Assembly: GCF_004210375.1 (NCBI RefSeq)
Contig: NC_134828.1
Coordinates: 23,738,400 to 23,802,399 of the forward strand
Length of the DNA stretch: 64,000 nucleotides
DNA from: Tachypleus tridentatus
Lineage: Eukaryota > Arthropoda > Merostomata > Xiphosura > Limulidae
Direction: 5' to 3'
The translations under genes were made by a program, and so were the position numbers. Below the pieces are notes generated by a model, which saw only the letters and a program-made list of their open reading frames with translations, made no database searches and was not told the origin of the DNA. Shown in pieces: positions 25,701 through 31,747 of the stretch (position 1 is the stretch's first letter; every line of letters begins with the position of its first letter).

Positions 25701-27481
25701 AGTCGAGTGACCTCATCACCAGGCCAGGCTCCTTCCCAAAGAAAATGTCATTAGGACTACAAATATCATGTCGCTATTCATCATCAAGAGATATCGATTA
25801 ATATAAACGTTATGTTAAATTACTAATAAAGTTGTAGGTAAAAAGTTAATGGTGCAATTATTCGGTTTATTATTCTCAAACTTACTATATGTGTTGTTAT
25901 TTCTTCAACATTTCGAGCGGTGTGTTCTCTGACCGTCGTCAGATATATTAAACATTTTTTTGTAAATGCTATTTATGTACTTAACAGGAATCGAAATCCC
26001 GAACCGAGGATCCCGAAAACGGGCGCCTTAACCACTCTTCTATCAGAAGGCTGTAATATTTCTCTTGACAGGGATTTCGATTTTAAACCATATTACTTCA
26101 AACTCTAAAAGGAATGCGAGGCCAAATGTAACCATGGGTTTTCAGAAATAAGAATTTCTTTTCGTCCCGCCCACAATACGGTATAACCAGATTGGTTAAT
26201 AACTTGAACTGTTATTGATGGGGTAAAAGCTACAAAACGGTTGTTATATTGTCATATCTCTTTAAAAATAATAATTTGGAAAAGTGGTTTTAACAAGCAG
26301 AAGGTACTTCAATCCCACTGGACCACACCTTTGGGCACAACAAAATTCAAGCCCACTGGACCACATCTTTGGGCACAACACAATTTAAGCCCACTGGACC
26401 ACACCTTTGGGCACAACACAATAAGCTACCTTCTTTTATAGTTTTATACTGCTCTGAGAATACCGAAAATTTGGGTAGGGATGGATAGATCCAAATACCC
26501 TTAATTTTGATGTGGTAATCCATCGTCCATGCTAAGACCCTTCAAGGATCTAAACTTATCTCTGTCTCAGACCTTTTCAGGGGTTTCAAAACTAACTACG
26601 TTCTTCGCTGGTCACCCCTAATGCAATCATTACTACCATATTCACAAGGAGGTTGTGAGTTATACAATAATTCCTGATGCAACACCAGACGATGTCCGGA
26701 GAACTCGCTAGAAGAAATATTACGAAACTAATAAAACTGATAATAAAGTCCAGAACGACAGTCCAAATATTTATACCGTTAGTAATAGTGACATCTCGTC
26801 TCAATCATTCTGTTAAATTACAGGAAGCTACAGAATAACTCAGGCATAAATCAGGTTAGGCATAGTTGTTTTAGTGTTAACGCGTTATTCTTTACAGGCA
26901 TACTGCAAGAAAAAAAAAACACCTTACCGAGAATATCTCACTGCTGTAAGATCCGTTTGAGAATACAGGGGTATGACAATATCGGTATTTCATATCTGGA
27001 ATATCTCATTGATACATAGTTGTTTTGAAAGTATGTGGGTGTGATAATATAGGTATGGTCTATCTGAATTATCTCATTGACACACAAATGTTTTGAAAGT
27101 ACAGAGGTATTACAGCATTTGCATGATTTCACTACACGTTAACAAAACTTATAAAATCCACGTCTAAATCTGTTGTACTTTTAATAATGAAGTTATTTGA
27201 ATTTTTCTAGTACAAATAAAGTGCGTTATTACGCTACTAGAACGAAACCTAACTGTAACACACAGTACTAAAATGATTTTATCGTAATGCTAAAAAAACT
27301 TGTCGTTATTACCTTTAGAGCCAAGTATTGCCATCACTTCTCCTGCGTGGACTTCAAAAGTTACATCTTTTAAAATAATTCCCATAGGAGCGGATCCCAG
27401 GATTTTCTGGACGTACGACCCTCCGCCGACCTGTCCCATGTGGAAGACACTAATTAATTCTAACACGTGGTCACCATCCAT
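1402..27481 (-). CDS. ABCG8-like: ABCG5/ABCG8-type half-transporter, ABCG8-like, ten exons
   Basis: This spliced gene encodes about 644 residues if the ATG at 27481 is used; human ABCG5 and ABCG8 have 651 and 673. The order is the reversed ABCG layout: nucleotide-binding domain (about 1-240), linker with the family sequence [10 protein letters not shown] (about 267-276), then six membrane segments (about 357-374, 389-409, 432-457, 470-493, 497-517, 608-634). The large loop before the last segment carries Cys573 and Cys582 and two N-glycosylation sequons, NMT (564) and NGT (586). ABCG5 and ABCG8 act as a heterodimer that exports sterols across the plasma membrane. Here Walker A reads GSKGSGKKT, the Q-loop Gln is Lys (100), LSGGE is LAVSD (155-159) and the H-loop His is Asp (213), while Walker B LVLLDEPT is intact. 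I infer an ABCG8-like subunit needing a catalytically normal partner, which is not in this window. All junctions are GT..AG and in phase. ABCG5-like remains an alternative name. Confidence 0.88.
1775..2361 (-). other. ABCG intron 9
   Basis: 587 bp of AT-rich intron. I recognise no repeat or exon in it. Confidence 0.6.
2362..2547 (-). CDS. ABCG exon 9: membrane segments 4 and 5
   Basis: Junctions are ttcaag/AGGAACA and GTCAG/gtaagt. It encodes residues 459-520 with [14 protein letters not shown] followed by two hydrophobic stretches and the family end LASGTVR. It is in phase with its neighbours. Confidence 0.88.
2548..3402 (-). other. ABCG intron 8 with SINE-2 remnants
   Basis: 855 bp. Two decayed short-SINE pieces are visible: about 2690-2765 (+ strand, 'agcacattgtgtagctttg') and about 3040-3145 (- strand, 'cttcacagtgggctatc'). 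The rest is unremarkable. Confidence 0.5.
3403..3553 (-). CDS. ABCG exon 8: membrane segment 3
   Basis: Junctions are catttatag/TTTATTC and TATAC/gtaagt. It encodes residues 409-458. [17 protein letters not shown] is the ABCG cytosolic helix (E-S-x-x-G-x-Y) leading into the third hydrophobic segment. Confidence 0.87.
3554..4372 (-). other. ABCG intron 7
   Basis: 819 bp. No repeat family recognised. A small perfect hairpin (acgtcg...cgacgt) lies near 4222-4239. Confidence 0.5.
4373..4584 (-). CDS. ABCG exon 7: membrane segments 1 and 2
   Basis: Junctions are cctatttacag/AAGATC and CTGACCT/gtaagt. It encodes residues 338-408: the amphipathic RRSFTSLFN start, a first hydrophobic segment (about 357-374), the sequence SRNGLLFN and a second segment ending GAGITALT. 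Confidence 0.88.
4585..5508 (-). other. ABCG intron 6 with three decayed short SINEs
   Basis: 924 bp. Pieces of the short SINE family are recognisable at about 4662-4765 (+), 5155-5250 (-) and 5305-5405 (-), from their A-box and B-box remnants and 'gctgtg' tail sequences. All are old and lack clear target-site duplications. Confidence 0.5.
5509..5728 (-). CDS. ABCG exon 6: linker between ATPase and membrane domains
   Basis: Junctions are catattag/TGTGTCTG and TTATGCG/gtagca. It encodes residues 265-337. [17 protein letters not shown] is the hallmark sequence at the end of the nucleotide-binding domain in ABCG5/8 relatives, followed by a polar linker and [11 protein letters not shown] leading to the membrane domain. 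Confidence 0.88.
5729..6773 (-). other. ABCG intron 5 with a short tandem copy and hairpin motif
   Basis: 1045 bp. Near 6446-6490 'aaaaattcgctgaaacttca' occurs twice in tandem. It is followed by a hairpin, gacc-gaagaa-ggtc, and 'gaaacgttgttc' (6491-6513), the motif also found in the inverted-repeat elements near 38.3, 39.4 and 49.7 kb. Confidence 0.55.
6774..6854 (-). CDS. ABCG exon 5: end of the nucleotide-binding domain
   Basis: This 81-nt exon has junctions tgtgtacag/GTAGCAC and TACTATT/gtaagt. It encodes residues 238-264, including [20 protein letters not shown]. The F-x-x-x-G-[FY]-x-C-P-x-x-x-N-P signature of ABCG proteins is clear. It fits in phase between exons 4 and 6. Confidence 0.88.
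7745..7900 (+). repeat. Dispersed direct repeat, copy A
   Basis: Shares long blocks with 9727-9890, such as 'aattaacagttataagaaaa', 'cgaaaacatc', 'catcttcagttaggctt' and 'acgtaaatcgtcag'. It carries a perfect palindrome, aactcttaaagagtt. No coding capacity is seen, and the family is unknown to me. Confidence 0.75.
8723..8837 (-). mobile_element. Short tRNA-derived SINE (subfamily 3) with target-site duplication
   Basis: On the minus strand it has a tRNA-like head with B box 'ggggttcgattcc' and a tail that ends in 'gctttgctataagaaaa' plus CA repeats. The 11-bp direct repeat acttttgtagg at 8712-8722 and 8838-8848 is the target-site duplication. Confidence 0.85.
9727..9890 (+). repeat. Dispersed direct repeat, copy B
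   Basis: Second copy of the repeat at 7745-7900, in the same orientation about 2 kb away and in the same intron. The palindrome here reads aactctagagagtt. The two differ by scattered substitutions and small indels, so the duplication is old. Confidence 0.75.
11929..12120 (-). CDS. ABCG exon 4: Walker B, D-loop and H-loop
   Basis: Junctions are tcttcgacag/TTCTTG and ACACAG/gtaact. It encodes residues 174-237. Walker B is LVLLDEPT with the catalytic Glu180 present. The D-loop region reads YEVDPLNS instead of SGLD. The H-loop reads [10 protein letters not shown], with Asp213 where active ABCG proteins have His. Confidence 0.9.
12905..13060 (-). mobile_element. Diverged SINE-1 fragment
   Basis: Recognisable on the minus strand by degenerate central-body sequence ('gagggaagggcagccagtca' on the plus strand) and a weak B box. 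No flanking repeats are visible. Confidence 0.45.
13084..13344 (+). mobile_element. SINE-1 copy, near full length but diverged
   Basis: It has the tRNA-like head ('catggttaaggcgcttcact'), the body 'cactattcgttggtaaaaga' and 'gagtagtccaagagttg', and the tail 'ctttgcgcgaaattcaaaca'. Order and length match the family. Confidence 0.75.
13345..13505 (-). mobile_element. Two partial SINE-2 copies in tandem
   Basis: The block 'aaagctacac(a/g)gtgggcta' through 'cccgagtttggtacaaaaaa' occurs at about 13357-13430 and again at 13444-13514, suggesting local duplication of a truncated short SINE. Confidence 0.6.
13550..14125. repeat. 59-bp minisatellite, about nine to ten copies
   Basis: 'aagttctgaaac' or 'aagttctaaaac' recurs every 59 bp from 13595. 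On the gene strand the units read pyrimidine-rich sequence ending TTTCAG or TTTTAG, so they resemble weak splice acceptors. Confidence 0.9.
14327..14444 (-). CDS. ABCG exon 3: degenerate signature motif
   Basis: Junctions are tccatctag/GTTAAAC and GATCCTG/gtaagt. It encodes residues 135-173. The position of the ABC signature (LSGGE/Q) reads LAVSD, followed by YRRLAIG and ELVKDP, which align with the ABCG consensus RRRVSIG and LV-DP. The exon is in phase with both neighbours. Confidence 0.88.
14768..15180. repeat. 53-bp minisatellite, about eight copies
   Basis: 'cgaaaacatttattcattgc' recurs every 53 bp from 14768, nearly identical between copies, one with a 1-2 bp deletion. The last copy is diverged and blends into AT-rich sequence. 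Confidence 0.95.
15871..18180. repeat. 58-bp minisatellite, about 40 copies, abutting a splice donor
   Basis: Each 58-bp unit contains 'gaaagagtctataacac', 'cacttacccggctttactg' and 'taaca(gat/cac)aacttt'. The phase shifts by two bases per 60-base line, confirming a 58-bp period over about 2310 bp. The right edge coincides with the exon 2 splice donor at 18180/18181. Read on the gene strand, each unit gives CCGG/GTAAGTG preceded by TTACAG and a pyrimidine tract. Variants alternate at several fixed positions (gcac/tcac, gagga/gggga, acacac/acagat), suggesting higher-order shuffling. Confidence 0.97.
18181..18413 (-). CDS. ABCG exon 2: Walker A completion and Q-loop
   Basis: Junctions are attttctag/GAAGTGG and AACCAG/gtaagtg. 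It encodes residues 57-134. The split Gly57 completes Walker A as GSKGSGKKT, with Lys61 in place of the Mg-binding Ser/Thr. The Q-loop reads [10 protein letters not shown], with Lys100 in place of Gln. [15 protein letters not shown] is typical of ABCG proteins. The donor is directly followed by the 58-bp repeat array. Confidence 0.9.
18760..18922 (+). mobile_element. SINE-1, left part, interrupted by a Tc1-type element
   Basis: Contains the SINE body ('cgttataatgtgatgtccag', 'agtcccaagagttggtgg', 'aaattaggaacagttag'). It stops at a TA at 18921-18922 and resumes at 20163 after the transposon. Confidence 0.8.
18923..20162 (+). mobile_element. Tc1/mariner-type DNA transposon, decayed
   Basis: About 1.24 kb. 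The right terminal inverted repeat is 'cttttggccatgtagtg' (ending 20162). The left repeat is incomplete, beginning at 'atatgtggacacc', so its outer ~17 bp are missing. TA dinucleotides flank it, and SINE sequence lies on both sides. The interior encodes a Tc1 transposase broken by stops and a frameshift. The sequence closely resembles, from memory, a Tc1 family abundant in fishes and lampreys. Confidence 0.88.
19042..20099 (+). pseudogene. Tc1-type transposase, inactive
   Basis: The ATG at 19042 opens a frame with the paired-like helix-turn-helix DNA-binding part ([20 protein letters not shown], then [10 protein letters not shown]). The frame is closed early by TAA at 19369. Translation continues in the same frame after the stop and then meets a TGA at about 19480 and another at about 19642. 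A one-base loss near 19786 shifts the rest into another frame, which is cut again by TAG at about 19977. The catalytic triad is Asp (WSDEPR), then a His where the second Asp is expected (QHHN), then Glu in [10 protein letters not shown]. Intact family members have about 340 residues. It cannot mobilise itself. Confidence 0.88.
20163..20203 (+). mobile_element. SINE-1, right part, after the Tc1 insertion
   Basis: 'tagctcttgagcagtttcgt' followed by 'gcaaaattaaacaaataa' is the SINE tail. With 18760-18922 it reconstructs one SINE split at a TA target. Confidence 0.75.
20865..21285. repeat. 53-bp minisatellite with internal palindrome, about eight copies
   Basis: 'aggtcttgtagacct' recurs every 53 bp from about 20877. 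AGGTCT and AGACCT are perfect inverted repeats around a TGT loop, so each unit can form a 6-bp hairpin. The end of each unit is 'caggttcttgtgttccagat'. Confidence 0.95.
21660..22375 (-). mobile_element. 3' part of a jockey/CR1-like LINE, decayed
   Basis: The minus-strand frame at 22370-22152 contains a reverse-transcriptase palm: [17 protein letters not shown] followed by [12 protein letters not shown]. The catalytic FADD has become FADG. The lower part (21.7-22.1 kb) resembles the region at 40.8-41.1 kb, which belongs to the same family. The 5' part is missing. Confidence 0.75.
22399..22671 (-). mobile_element. SINE-1, full length, with target-site duplication
   Basis: The complete element runs from tail ('aatttcgcgcaaagctact') to tRNA head ('ggccatgccgggcc'). 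The flanking repeat cagaaagttg at 22389-22398 and 22672-22681 is the target-site duplication. It sits immediately beside the LINE fragment. Confidence 0.92.
22698..22815 (-). mobile_element. Truncated, rearranged SINE-1
   Basis: 'gactagagggaaggcagcta' is followed almost at once by degenerate head-like sequence, so the central body is lost. Confidence 0.5.
22903..23078 (-). mobile_element. Diverged SINE-1
   Basis: Contains 'caccgccaactctgagacta' and a decayed head ('ctaggccacgcttgcccc'). The tail is missing. Confidence 0.6.
23132..23250 (+). mobile_element. Short SINE (subfamily 2)
   Basis: Head 'ggcttcc..agcacagctg' type with B box 'gatttgatacccgtggtggg' and tail 'gtgtagctttgtgtttaatt'. Moderately diverged. 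Confidence 0.7.
23366..23643 (-). mobile_element. SINE-1, full length, with target-site duplication
   Basis: The tail is at the left and the tRNA-like head at the right ('gattcgaacccgcgaccctc'). The direct repeat tgtacagggtaa at 23354-23365 and 23644-23655 marks the insertion. Confidence 0.92.
24147..25110. repeat. 30-bp minisatellite grading into a 60-bp higher-order array
   Basis: At 24147-24540 30-bp units read 'gtgttaacactagatgga'. From 24541 two 30-bp variants alternate ('gtgttaacactagatag' and 'gtattaacaccaga/aatgga'), giving a 60-bp unit repeated about nine times, with a further A-A-B pattern in the 'caaatgg' variants every 180 bp. Each unit carries the palindrome gttaac or a one-base variant. 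Because 30 and 60 are multiples of three, long open frames exist on both strands; I do not consider them genes. Confidence 0.95.
25478..25733 (-). mobile_element. Diverged SINE-1
   Basis: Carries tail, body ('agctcgtgggctactcttta') and a decayed head ('accaggccaggctcc'). A short internal duplication of 'ctaattt' is present. Confidence 0.75.
26312..26425. repeat. 38-bp tandem repeat, three copies
   Basis: 'cccactggaccaca(c/t)cttt' followed by 'gggcacaacaca/aa' repeats three times with few differences. Confidence 0.9.
27313..27481 (-). CDS. ABCG exon 1 (first recognised): start of the nucleotide-binding domain
   Basis: The donor is TCTAAAG/gtaata at 27313. From the ATG at 27481 it encodes residues 1-56: a short lead with [18 protein letters not shown], then the first strand [20 protein letters not shown], which runs into the split Walker A. 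The frame stays open upstream of this ATG to a possible acceptor at 27497, so the true start may lie in an unseen exon. Human family members have 20-60 more residues before this strand. Confidence 0.82.
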
Positions 27482-27496
27482 GTTCGATTTTTTTTT

Positions 27497-27526
27497 CTGT
27501 TTTCAGAAGAAGAAGAAGAAGAAAAA
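27497..27526 (-). promoter_or_regulatory. Possible splice acceptor upstream of the first ABCG ATG
   Basis: On the minus strand a TTCTTCTTCTTCTTC pyrimidine tract is followed by TGAAAACAG. Fifteen in-frame bases (encoding KKKSN) then lead into the ATG. This could be a real acceptor joining an upstream 5' exon, or chance sequence in a 5' untranslated region. Confidence 0.4.
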
Positions 27527-27784
27527 TGGATGATAGAATGACCCTAATGATGATACCATAAACTCGGATAATTTCGTCTACAATTAGTGAAATACTATCG
27601 TAGTTGTTACAGAAACATACATGAGACCGAGATTAAACGACTCGTAAACAAACAAACGTAATACTGATTACCGCAATGTTTTCTTAGTCTTAATTAAACC
27701 GTAAGTCTAAATAACTTCTAAAAGGCTTAGGCTACAGCGTGTGTTATTGCCTGTCACATTCAGAAGTTTTCTGTTATTCTGTAC

Positions 27785-28145
27785 GCATTAGGTCAAACCA
27801 TCACGACCACATTCAGCCTCAGAGGACGAAGCCCTTGTGTCGAAGACAACGCCCTCTTTCCTCTTAAAATAAGCACTCAGTCGAAACGTTACAAAGCCCA
27901 ACTCGATTCTTCTTCGTTGTGGAGGTTCGGTAACCTGGACAGAGGTGGAACAAACGCGTTCTTTTTTGAAGGATATCCGCACTCCACAAGGGTTGTATTA
28001 TTTTAACAACACTCTTCTGCCATTCTGAAATTTGTATATATAAAAAAGAAGCTATGCCCTGGGCTAAAATTATAAATCCCTTCAAGCCCTCGTTTACGCG
28101 TAAGGATGCCGTGCGGTACTTAGTATGTGCCCGGGGCACTTTTGT
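27785..28145. other. GC-richer block of unknown origin
   Basis: Distinctly less AT-rich than its surroundings. On the minus strand it contains 'gtaacgtttcgactgagtgc' and several GAAG/CTTC-rich inverted pieces. It overlaps two partly open frames in different registers. It looks like a transposon end, but I cannot name the family. Confidence 0.35.
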
Positions 28146-28499
28146 TAGTGGCGTAGTGTTATTTGGAGAAACAGAAAGTTTGATTTAAATTGGGTAAATT
28201 ATTCATAAAAAAAAAAAAAAGTTTCACGAGTTTCGCTGGAACAGATTGGCTTTCCTGGGAAAACAGTGTGAACTGGTGTGAACTTGGTGTAGAATGAAAC
28301 ACTTACAGGTTTAAAATGTAATAAGATATGACAAAATCAGCAGTTCTTCGTAAACCAGAAGAACGTTATTATTCGGTAATTTTAAACATTACAAGCAGGT
28401 TAGGAGAACAATTTCGTTGTTAGTAAATACTCGAGTGACAGCGTTATGGACGTACTAAAAACGGCTCGAGGGCCAGTACTGGGTACCACACGTGGAGCT

Positions 28500-28622
28500 A
28501 TTTGTTTGGAGCTGAGCAAAAAGCTACACAATGGGCTACCTGTGCTCTGCGCACCACGGGTATAAAAACCCGGTTTATAGCGTTTTAAGTCTGCAGGTAT
28601 AACACTGTGCCACTTGGGGAAG
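28500..28622 (-). mobile_element. Short SINE (subfamily 2)
   Basis: 'aaagctacacaatgggctac' and 'gcgcaccacgggtataaaaa' give the tail and B-box side; the head ends at 'cactgtgccacttgggga'. Confidence 0.75.
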
Positions 28623-29032
28623 GGGAAGGAACACACATCACTAAAGCTATTTCTGCAAATTTCTAACAATAATAATAACGTGTAGTTTTATATATTAATT
28701 TGTCACTAGAAAAAGATGACAATTTATTTAAATAAACTTAGGTTTCTAGCCAGTTAGAAATACGTTTCTGGATCAGTTCCATTTTGATAATTTGCTTCAT
28801 GGAGTTATCGTTTTGTCTTAAGGACATATTAATTTCAAATTGTGGGGGTTCCACTACTGGTGGCTGCTAAGGTCATCTTTTAGGCTGTCTTGTACTGATT
28901 TATATGGAGTTCAACTGTTGCTAAATAAGACCATTTATTACTTTTTCTTCAACTAATTGCTCATGTTAAACTTTATTTTCTTTGTGAAGTCGTACAATAA
29001 TTGTAACCCGTGTATAGTGCAATCCATTTAAT
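28623..29032. other. Unannotated stretch
   Basis: AT-rich sequence between SINEs. Nothing recognised. Confidence 0.4.
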
Positions 29033-29298
29033 GTTTGATTGCTTGTTTGCAAGCTACACGAAGGCTATTTGCACTAGCCGTTTCTAATCAAGCAGTGTCA
29101 GACTAGAGGAGAGGCAGCTAGTCATCATCACTCACCGCCAACTCTTGGGCTACTCTTTTACCAAGGAATAGTTAGATTGACTTAACATTATAACGACCAC
29201 ACGGCTGAAAGAGTGAGCACATTTAGTGTGACAGTAATTTGAGCCCGCGACCCTCAGATTTCGAGTCGAGTGTCGTAACCACCTGGCCATGCCGGGCC
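29033..29298 (-). mobile_element. SINE-1, full length, moderately diverged
   Basis: The tail side is 'gcaagctacacgaaggctat'; the head ends with 'ctggccatgccgggcc'. No clear target-site duplication. Confidence 0.85.
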
Positions 29299-29626
29299 AA
29301 TAGCTTTGGTGCAGGGCCAGTATTTTTTCGTTTCTTGAAGCACTTCCATTGTAACTTAAAAAAACAAAAGATGTGAGTAGACCTGAAAATCTTCTCCTTA
29401 CACTAATTTACATCTTGATATATGTGTGGATTTCAAAAACAATAGAGGCCACGTGAAAACAAGCACGGTCTAGCCACTGCCTTCCTATTCAGCTCAATTA
29501 CTAAACAACCTACCATCTAACATTGACAATTCAAATACGAACCTTGTGCAAGTAACAGCACCAGGTGACCCTTGACGAACTTCCTCAATCTGTCATAATT
29601 ATTAAATTCCTCAGGAGTTCAAGTCT

Positions 29627-29902
29627 TTTTTTTGTTTTGAATTTCACGCAAAGCTACTCGAGGGCTATCTGCGCTAACCGTCCGTAATTTAGCAGTGTAA
29701 GACTAGAGGAAAGGCAGCTAGTCATCATCACCTACCGCCAACTCTTGGGCTACTCTTTTTACCAACGAATAGTGGGATTGACCGTAACATTATAACGTCC
29801 CCACGGCTGAAAGGGCGAGCATGTTTGGTGCGACCGCGATTCGAGCCCGCGACCCTCGGATTACGAGTCGAACGCCTTAACACGCTTGGCCATGCCGGGC
29901 CC
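29627..29902 (-). mobile_element. SINE-1, full length, with target-site duplication
   Basis: Tail 'gaatttcacgcaaagctact', body and head are all present. The repeat ttcaagtct at 29618-29626 and 29908-29916 flanks it. Confidence 0.9.
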
Positions 29903-29984
29903 AAGAATTCAAGTCTCTCCTTTTGATATTAAATATATGGATATAGCTTGTCATGGTGGGGAACTATATTGGAAGAAAATTAAG

Positions 29985-30203
29985 TTGCTCTATTCTCGTG
30001 GTCTGGTGGTTTGGACAATCTACTCTCTGTCTCAGACTCGTGGATTCGGATCAATATCAGCGGGGGTGGAACGAAATTATGATGTGTGGTGAATCACACT
30101 TTTCATTGGCAAAGAGTTTGCAGTGGGTGGTGCTGTATTCCTGTCTTGTCTCTAGTCTATCCAAAATCAGGAATAGCTTTGCGTGACATTATAAACAAAC
30201 AAG
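29985..30203 (+). mobile_element. Old SINE-1 relative
   Basis: Degenerate body ('cacttttcattggcaaagag', 'cagtgggtggtgctg', 'ttgtctctagtct') and tail 'agctttgcgtgacattataa' with A-rich end. The open frames over it are shadows of the element. Confidence 0.6.
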
Positions 30204-30654
30204 AATCAGCTGATGGTGTACATAAATGGACCGAAAACGACACGACTTGCATGACGCAGAAAACGTTTAGAATTAACAACATTTAAGATGAGGTCCGTAT
30301 GAATGAATATCTGTGCGTGCTAAGAGGGGGTATGTGTAGATTCCGTTTCTATTCTATTCGTATTGTAAACCGTATCCAAAACTATTAACTTACAAATGAA
30401 AAATGTAATTTATTATTATTTCGTTGTTTTGCTTTACTTTTCTAGTCACGTGTTGAAGGCTGCAGACAAATATATCAGTTTCCTGTATCTTGATTTTTGT
30501 TTTTTGTAATTTTCAGCTCGTGAACACCAAGTGATTTTCCCCAAAAAAACAACAAACAATAACAACCGTTGATAGTGAAATTAAACAAAAATATTGTGTA
30601 AAACCCGATTAGTGTCTCTCTCTCTCTTTTTATATATATAGATCACGCTTGTCG

Positions 30655-30885
30655 GTTAGTTGGCCTGTTGGGTTAAGAATCAAAGTCCAAGGTTCGAGCC
30701 ATGATTCTGTTAAATATGTTCCGACTTTTAAATTGTGGATGCATTGTAATAGCGACAGTCAGCTCCATTTCTCGTTTTAATGTCGAACAAATGCAAGGGT
30801 TGACGGGTGCTACTATGTAGGTAATTCTCTTTGGTAAGGGGTTCAAAATTAGAGACGGCTCTACCTGAACCCCAGAGGTCTCTAA
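30655..30885 (+). mobile_element. Old SINE with a different tRNA-like head and a SINE-1-like core
   Basis: The head 'ttagttggcctgttgggtta' with B box 'ggttcgagcc' differs from SINE-1. The body then follows SINE-1 loosely ('ttgtaatagcgacagtca', 'tttggtaaggggttc', 'aaattagagacggct'). The 80-residue minus-strand frame here (30970-30728) is therefore probably not a gene. Confidence 0.5.
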
Positions 30886-31029
30886 CCTGACTCTTACTCA
30901 TGAGGTACTGGTTTTGTTCAATGCGCCAATATTTCCGAGTACAATGAAAACTAACCTTCTTATGCGACAATGTACTTTAGGGCGGCGATGGTAATCTTAT
31001 CCACCTTGTTAATAAAACAATGCACGTGT

Positions 31030-31215
31030 AGTATCACATGTTAGAGATTGGGCGTGACCCATCGGTTAAATACCAAATTGTGAATCTGCCCTATTGGCCA
31101 TCGATGCAATAAAATCGTAATAGTCAAATCTCACTATTCGATACAGTAGTCTAAGAATTGGCGACAAGCGCTGTTGACCAGTTTCCTTCCTTACAGCCTA
31201 TCAAATTAGATAACC
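31030..31215 (+). mobile_element. Old SINE-1 relative
   Basis: 'aatcgtaatagtcaaatctc', 'actattcgatacagtagtct', 'aagaattggcgacaagcgct' and 'ccagtttccttccttacagc' track the SINE-1 body with many substitutions. Confidence 0.6.
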
Positions 31216-31614
31216 CTCGTGAAGATTGATATGTCTGTCCTGTTAAAGTCGGTTTTCTCTGGGATCTCCCCCACATACAACAATTTTCGCGGCGCTCTTG
31301 GATTTTCTGATCCCAACAACGTAAATGAATCTATAGATCACAGCTACTAGGTTACCCTGTTTATAGAGTGTTCATTGAGAAGTGGTTTATCAAGTACTGT
31401 TGTCTAGCTTGTTCTCGTCAATGTTTTCGTCACCAGTCTGTGGTCTTATCTCTGCCTTACGGACCACCACGCATCTGCCAAATCTCTCTATGGAAGGATA
31501 ATAATATCCCTACACACCCGAGTTTAGAAAAGTGCAATTTTTTCTTTTAAAAAACCAAATACCTTCCAAGTTTTATTTATTTGGTTTTGTTAAGATCAGT
31601 AGTTTATTTCGACA

Positions 31615-31747
31615 GTCATTCATGTGACGTAATCACGGTTCCAATAGGTGGCACATAATGTTTCTCTCACACTTTGCAACAAGACGCAAACTATGGACCC
31701 TCGAATTAACAGTTCGGTACCCTAAAGACTGGGCCACACCTGGCTCG
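31615..31747 (-). mobile_element. Old SINE-1 head fragment
   Basis: On the minus strand it reads 'gccaggtgtggcccagtctt' and 'ttaattcgagggtcc', a decayed tRNA-like head plus the start of the body. Confidence 0.5.

Larger units (their letters stand above)
18414..27312 (-). other. ABCG intron 1
   Basis: 8.9 kb. It holds a SINE with a nested Tc1-type transposon, a 53-bp array, a LINE fragment, four or more SINEs, a 30/60-bp array and a 38-bp triplet. The stretches 18.42-18.75, 20.2-20.86, 23.65-24.1, 25.1-25.47, 25.74-26.3 and 26.43-27.31 kb show nothing I recognise. Confidence 0.65.

Noticed and set aside
30728-30970. 80-residue minus-strand frame with protein-like look
   Set aside because: The DNA follows the SINE-1 core in the opposite orientation with many substitutions, so it is better explained as an old SINE.
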